Assembly (NCBI GenBank): GCA_028679075.1
Contig: JAJRCF010000025.1
Coordinates: 1 to 41,086 of the forward strand
Length of the DNA: 41,086 bases
Direction of reading: 5' to 3'
From: Methanoregula sp.
GTDB taxonomy: Archaea > Halobacteriota > Methanomicrobia > Methanomicrobiales > Methanospirillaceae
Part shown: in pieces, positions 38,407 to 41,086 of the stretch
Layout: every line of letters begins with the position of its first letter
Numbering within the stretch: position 1 is the first letter of the stretch
Made by a program: the position numbers and the translations under genes
Notes under the pieces: generated by a model
Databases searched by the model: none
What the model was told of the DNA's origin: nothing
Seen by the model: only the letters and a program-made list of their open reading frames with translations

Positions 38407-39090
38407 TCACTGAGTGTAGAGCACATCGAATTCCGAGACCAGGTTGCTCCCGCACATATAGTATTTTTTCAGGTTGAGCCGGATCATCTCGTTCTCGTTA
38501 TCGATGTGCATGCCGCCGACAAGGGACGGGGTGTCGGACCCGCCGACAATGAAGGGGAGGTGGATGAGACGGATCTCGTCCACGAGCCGGTCGTGCAGCA
38601 TGTGCCAGTTCAGGGTCGGTCCGCCTTCGATCATGAGTTTCTTCACGCCGAATTTTTCCCTGAGGATCTTCATGAGCAGCGGGAGTTCGACATGGTCCTT
38701 CCCGGCCACGATCACGTGGGCGCCTTTCTTCTTGATCGCGTCGACCCTGTCCTTTGGTGCTGCCTCCGAGACTGCGATCGCTGTCGGGGCGTCAGGGCCC
38801 AGCACGTTTGCATCGAGCGGGATATCGGCCATGCTGCACGGGATCACCCGGAGCGGGCTCTTCCCCTCGATGTACCTGACCGTAAGGAACGAGTTGTCGA
38901 TCCTGATGGTGTTGGCCCCGACCATGATCGCATCATATTCCGCCCGCGTCTCGTGGAGCAGGATCTCGGTCTCGTGCGCCATGTATTTCATCAGGATCTT
39001 TGAGGATGCCCCTTTCTTGAGCGTGAGTTTGCCATCCGCCGTGATCTCCGACATCATGAGCACGTGCGGACGGTCTTGTGTACTGGTCAT
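38407..39090 (-). CDS. Diaminohydroxy-ribosylamino-pyrimidinone phosphate reductase (riboflavin pathway)
   Basis: A 227-residue RibD C-terminal-like reductase. Archaea use it early in riboflavin and F420 chromophore synthesis to reduce the ribosyl side chain of 2,5-diamino-6-ribosylamino-4(3H)-pyrimidinone 5'-phosphate with NAD(P)H. The signature blocks are MMSEITADGKL at the N-terminus, YDAIMVGANTIRIDNSFLTVR, and LMIEGGPTLNWHML with IHLPFIVGG. The start has GAGG 5 nt upstream and a good box A upstream at 39124-39132. It is first in an operon with sppA. Confidence 0.93.
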   Translation of the reverse strand: MTSTQDRPHVLMMSEITADGKLTLKKGASSKILMKYMAHETEILLHETRAEYDAIMVGANTIRIDNSFLTVRYIEGKSPLRVIPCSMADIPLDANVLGPDAPTAIAVSEAAPKDRVDAIKKKGAHVIVAGKDHVELPLLMKILREKFGVKKLMIEGGPTLNWHMLHDRLVDEIRLIHLPFIVGGSDTPSLVGGMHIDNENEMIRLNLKKYYMCGSNLVSEFDVLYTQ

Positions 39091-39123
39091 GTGAGCCTCT
39101 TTTCTCCGGAATAATAGGGTGGC

Positions 39124-39132
39124 AAATATAAA
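39124..39132 (-). promoter_or_regulatory. Box A of the reductase/sppA operon
   Basis: TTTATATTT on the minus strand, about 37 nt before the ATG; a start near 39105 gives a 15-nt leader with GAGG. Confidence 0.55.
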
Positions 39133-39194
39133 TAACGTGGTGATAGCGGCGGACCAAATTCCCGGCAGGATGGCAGATCAACGCCGGATGAGCA

Positions 39195-39203
39195 ACTATT
39201 AAT
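39195..39203 (+). promoter_or_regulatory. Box A of the CDP-alcohol phosphotransferase gene
   Basis: CTATTAATT lies about 30 nt before the ATG at 39230. With no Shine-Dalgarno sequence in between, a leaderless transcript is likely. Confidence 0.4.
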
Positions 39204-39229
39204 TGTTGATCTGCGCATGAATTTAAGTT

Positions 39230-39862
39230 ATGAATATTACTGCACTCCGGCCAAGGTTCATCAAATATCTTGAGCCGGTCGCAGATGTCTTTGTCCGGCT
39301 CCGGATCACGCCCAACCAGATCTCGCTCCTCTCGCTCGCTGCCGGTATTGTCTGCGCTGTACTTTTCTTCCAGCGCGAGTTCTTACTGGGAGCGCTCTTC
39401 CTCCTCCTCTCCGCGGTGTTTGACCTCATTGACGGGAGTGTTGCCCGGAAGACCGGCGCCCACACCAACTTCGGTGCGGTCTTTGACTGGATCGTGGACA
39501 AGTATGTCGATGGCCTGGTCATCCTCGGCATCGGCCTCTCCGGGATCCAGATCGTCAGCCAGTTTTATCCTGTCCCCCCGGTGGCAGATTTCTGTGTTGT
39601 TGCGCTCGCCATCATCGGCTCGCTGATGAACACCTTCATCAAACCGGTCGTATACGCGGAGATCGGTTACCGGGAAAAAGTCGAAGGAAAGATCGACGAC
39701 CCCCTTGAGGGTGTCGGGTTCTTCGGCAGGCCGGAGACCTTCGTTGTTTTAATTATCGGCGGAGTATTTGGGATCATCTGGGCAGCGGTGATCATTATTG
39801 CCGTCTGCACGAACCTTTCTGCGCTGCAGCGGATCATTTACCTTTACAGAACGCTTTCCTGA
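39230..39862 (+). CDS. CDP-alcohol phosphotransferase (archaetidylinositol phosphate synthase-like)
   Basis: A 210-residue membrane enzyme with about five to six hydrophobic helices. The catalytic motif D-G-x2-A-R-x8-G-x3-D-x3-D is complete (residues LIDGSVARKTG then FGAVFDWIVDK, near 67-89). The enzyme joins a CDP-archaeol lipid to an alcohol. Length and the DWIVDKYVDG segment resemble the archaetidylinositol phosphate synthase group, but an archaetidylserine or glycerol product cannot be excluded. The last 29 nt overlap the 3' end of the archaeosortase gene on the other strand. Confidence 0.87.
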   Translation: MNITALRPRFIKYLEPVADVFVRLRITPNQISLLSLAAGIVCAVLFFQREFLLGALFLLLSAVFDLIDGSVARKTGAHTNFGAVFDWIVDKYVDGLVILGIGLSGIQIVSQFYPVPPVADFCVVALAIIGSLMNTFIKPVVYAEIGYREKVEGKIDDPLEGVGFFGRPETFVVLIIGGVFGIIWAAVIIIAVCTNLSALQRIIYLYRTLS

Positions 39863-40712
39863 TCTCGCCGGTATACATCTGGTAAAGTTCGTCGGCAAAC
39901 TTCCCGAGCCTTGGGATCAGCGTAAAGAGCCAGTACGCGAGCATGACCAGGATCACGAGCGCCAGCAGTTCCATGATCACGTTGTGCGCCCAGAAGAAAC
40001 TCTCGTACCCGAATTCGCCGTTGCTTGCGATCTCCGGGTAATACGGGAACCACTGGTCCGTGTATGCCATGATCACAAAGGCGTTCCGGAGCAGGTTGAG
40101 GAAATAGATGGGCAGTGCGATGATGAGGAAGGCATAGACCTTCTGCCGCAGCGTTGTGGGGACAGCGGCTGCGACGCCGAGCAGGATCGCGATGCTCTGG
40201 ATGCCCGTGCACCCAAGGACGATCTGGACGCTGTACCCGTTGCGGGTGATCGTGTCGCGGAGAATCTCCCCGCACGTGGCCGGGTCCATTGCCCGTTCGG
40301 TGGCCACGTTCATGCAGGTGAGCGAGACCGTATAGTTGAGGGCATCGAGGATCCAGATGACCTGCCCGACAACCATGGAGATGAGCTGGTCCCCGAGCCA
40401 GGCAAAGAGGGGTACCTGCGTGAACCCGAACGGCGCGTAGATGAGGAACGCGACTGCCGCCGCACGCGAGAGGTTGATCGCCCGCTCATCGTCAACAAGG
40501 AGATATTTTATCGTGATCGCGAGGAATGGCACGGACATTGCGGCGATCAGGGGATACATGAAATTGTATTCCTTGAAAAATTCCGGTAGCATCGCAAACA
40601 GGGTCAGGACGATGAATATCCAGCCGGCGATGGCTGCGTACTTCCGATGTCGACCGGGTATGAGGAATGCCAGAAATCCGGCACACGACAACAAAACCAG
40701 ATACTCGATCAT
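39834..40712 (-). CDS. artA: Archaeosortase A (PGF-CTERM-specific)
   Basis: A membrane transpeptidase-like enzyme that cuts PGF-CTERM proteins and is linked to their lipid anchoring. It is 292 residues from ATG 40710-40712, or 297 from GTG 40725-40727; neither start has a clear ribosome binding site. About eight hydrophobic helices are seen. The exosortase/archaeosortase catalytic residues are the Cys in LGCTGIQS (173 in GTG numbering), the Arg in NLLRNAF (214) and a His in WAHNVIME (248). Two likely substrates are encoded at 10699-12463. It overlaps the lipid-synthesis gene tail to tail. Confidence 0.9.
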   Translation of the reverse strand: MIEYLVLLSCAGFLAFLIPGRHRKYAAIAGWIFIVLTLFAMLPEFFKEYNFMYPLIAAMSVPFLAITIKYLLVDDERAINLSRAAAVAFLIYAPFGFTQVPLFAWLGDQLISMVVGQVIWILDALNYTVSLTCMNVATERAMDPATCGEILRDTITRNGYSVQIVLGCTGIQSIAILLGVAAAVPTTLRQKVYAFLIIALPIYFLNLLRNAFVIMAYTDQWFPYYPEIASNGEFGYESFFWAHNVIMELLALVILVMLAYWLFTLIPRLGKFADELYQMYTGEIRKAFCKGK

Positions 40713-40874
40713 TATTAAATTATTCACGCAATACCAAAAAAAGGATTCTGAACCGCCAGTTTTTTCCCGGCTCTCCGTGGTCTGTCCCGGGCCCGGCCGG
40801 GACCATTGCGACTCTGGAAATCATAACCTGTATTACACGAGAGTTAATCTTCTATCGTAACGCATACTATACCC

Positions 40875-41086
40875 ATGTTTTGTCCTGAATGTAAGACTCT
40901 TATGATGTCATCCGGAGGTCAGCTTAAGTGCCGCAAGTGCGGGTATATCAGGAATATCGATAGCAAGGACCAGATGAAGAAGACCAAGGACCGCACGGAG
41001 AACGAGATCACGATCGTGGACGATGAAGATACCAACATCAAGACCATGCCCACGATCCAGATCAAGTGCCCCAAGTGCGGGAACAA
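40875..41086 (+). CDS. tfs: Transcription factor S (cut by window edge)
   Basis: The first 70 residues of an archaeal TFS/RpoM-like protein. The N-terminal zinc ribbon is MFCPECKTLMMSSGG with CRKCGY, similar to Rpb9. After a basic and then acidic linker, the second ribbon starts with IKCPKCGN and would continue with the DE-containing TFIIS hairpin outside the window. TFS stimulates RNA cleavage by stalled RNA polymerase. The start is fixed by MFCPEC; no Shine-Dalgarno sequence is visible. Confidence 0.92.
   Translation, partial: MFCPECKTLMMSSGGQLKCRKCGYIRNIDSKDQMKKTKDRTENEITIVDDEDTNIKTMPTIQIKCPKCGN

Overview
The window comes from a methanogenic archaeon, most probably of the order Methanomicrobiales (Methanoregula-like; the genus is an inference). 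The evidence is archaeal information-processing genes (transcription factor S, Pth2, TruD), archaeal riboflavin and lipid enzymes, archaeosortase A with PGF-CTERM surface proteins, box A (TATA-like) promoters, oligo-T terminators, GGAGGTGA-type ribosome binding sites, and many PAS/histidine-kinase proteins. A bacterial-type gyrase operon is present, as is usual in this group. No tRNA, rRNA, CRISPR array, insertion sequence or prophage was seen.

Layout. 1-3547: a response regulator cut by the window edge and a large receiver/multi-PAS histidine kinase, overlapping by 8 nt. 3830-5666: a META-domain lipoprotein, a QueG-like iron-sulfur protein and a YjbQ-family protein. 5748-10314: gyrB-gyrA, both starting at TTG behind strong ribosome binding sites. 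10500-12463: two PGF-CTERM surface proteins with repeated extracellular domains, plus a degenerate copy of the gene at 12610-12918. 12610-15688: an ECF-type nickel/cobalt transporter (CbiMN, CbiO, CbiQ) whose first gene has a NikR-like operator at 15701-15728. 15872-18169: a small 13-residue-repeat protein, an HPr-kinase-like P-loop protein and a NudC-type Nudix hydrolase. 18417-21612: a 971-residue coiled-coil protein with a degenerate receiver domain, and a 50-residue membrane peptide with its own hairpin terminator.

21873-27593 is a sensory block. One arm (minus strand) has two very small genes, an acetate-transporter-family protein, a soluble PAS-containing chemoreceptor and CheW. The divergent arm has a helix-turn-helix/PAS/histidine kinase fusion followed by a stand-alone receiver. 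This is the best candidate for an undescribed system: a transporter co-transcribed with its own cytoplasmic chemoreceptor and coupling protein.

27727-33689: a P-type calcium ATPase, a two-helix membrane protein, a MurG-like glycosyltransferase and a two-gene ABC-2 exporter. 33820-35914: a cupin and two SAM methyltransferases separated by a gene-free stretch with two strong GC-rich hairpins. 35977-41086: pth2-truD, then ribD-type reductase-sppA, a CDP-alcohol phosphotransferase overlapping archaeosortase A tail to tail, and the start of transcription factor S. The archaeosortase is the expected processing enzyme for the PGF-CTERM proteins at 10699-12463.
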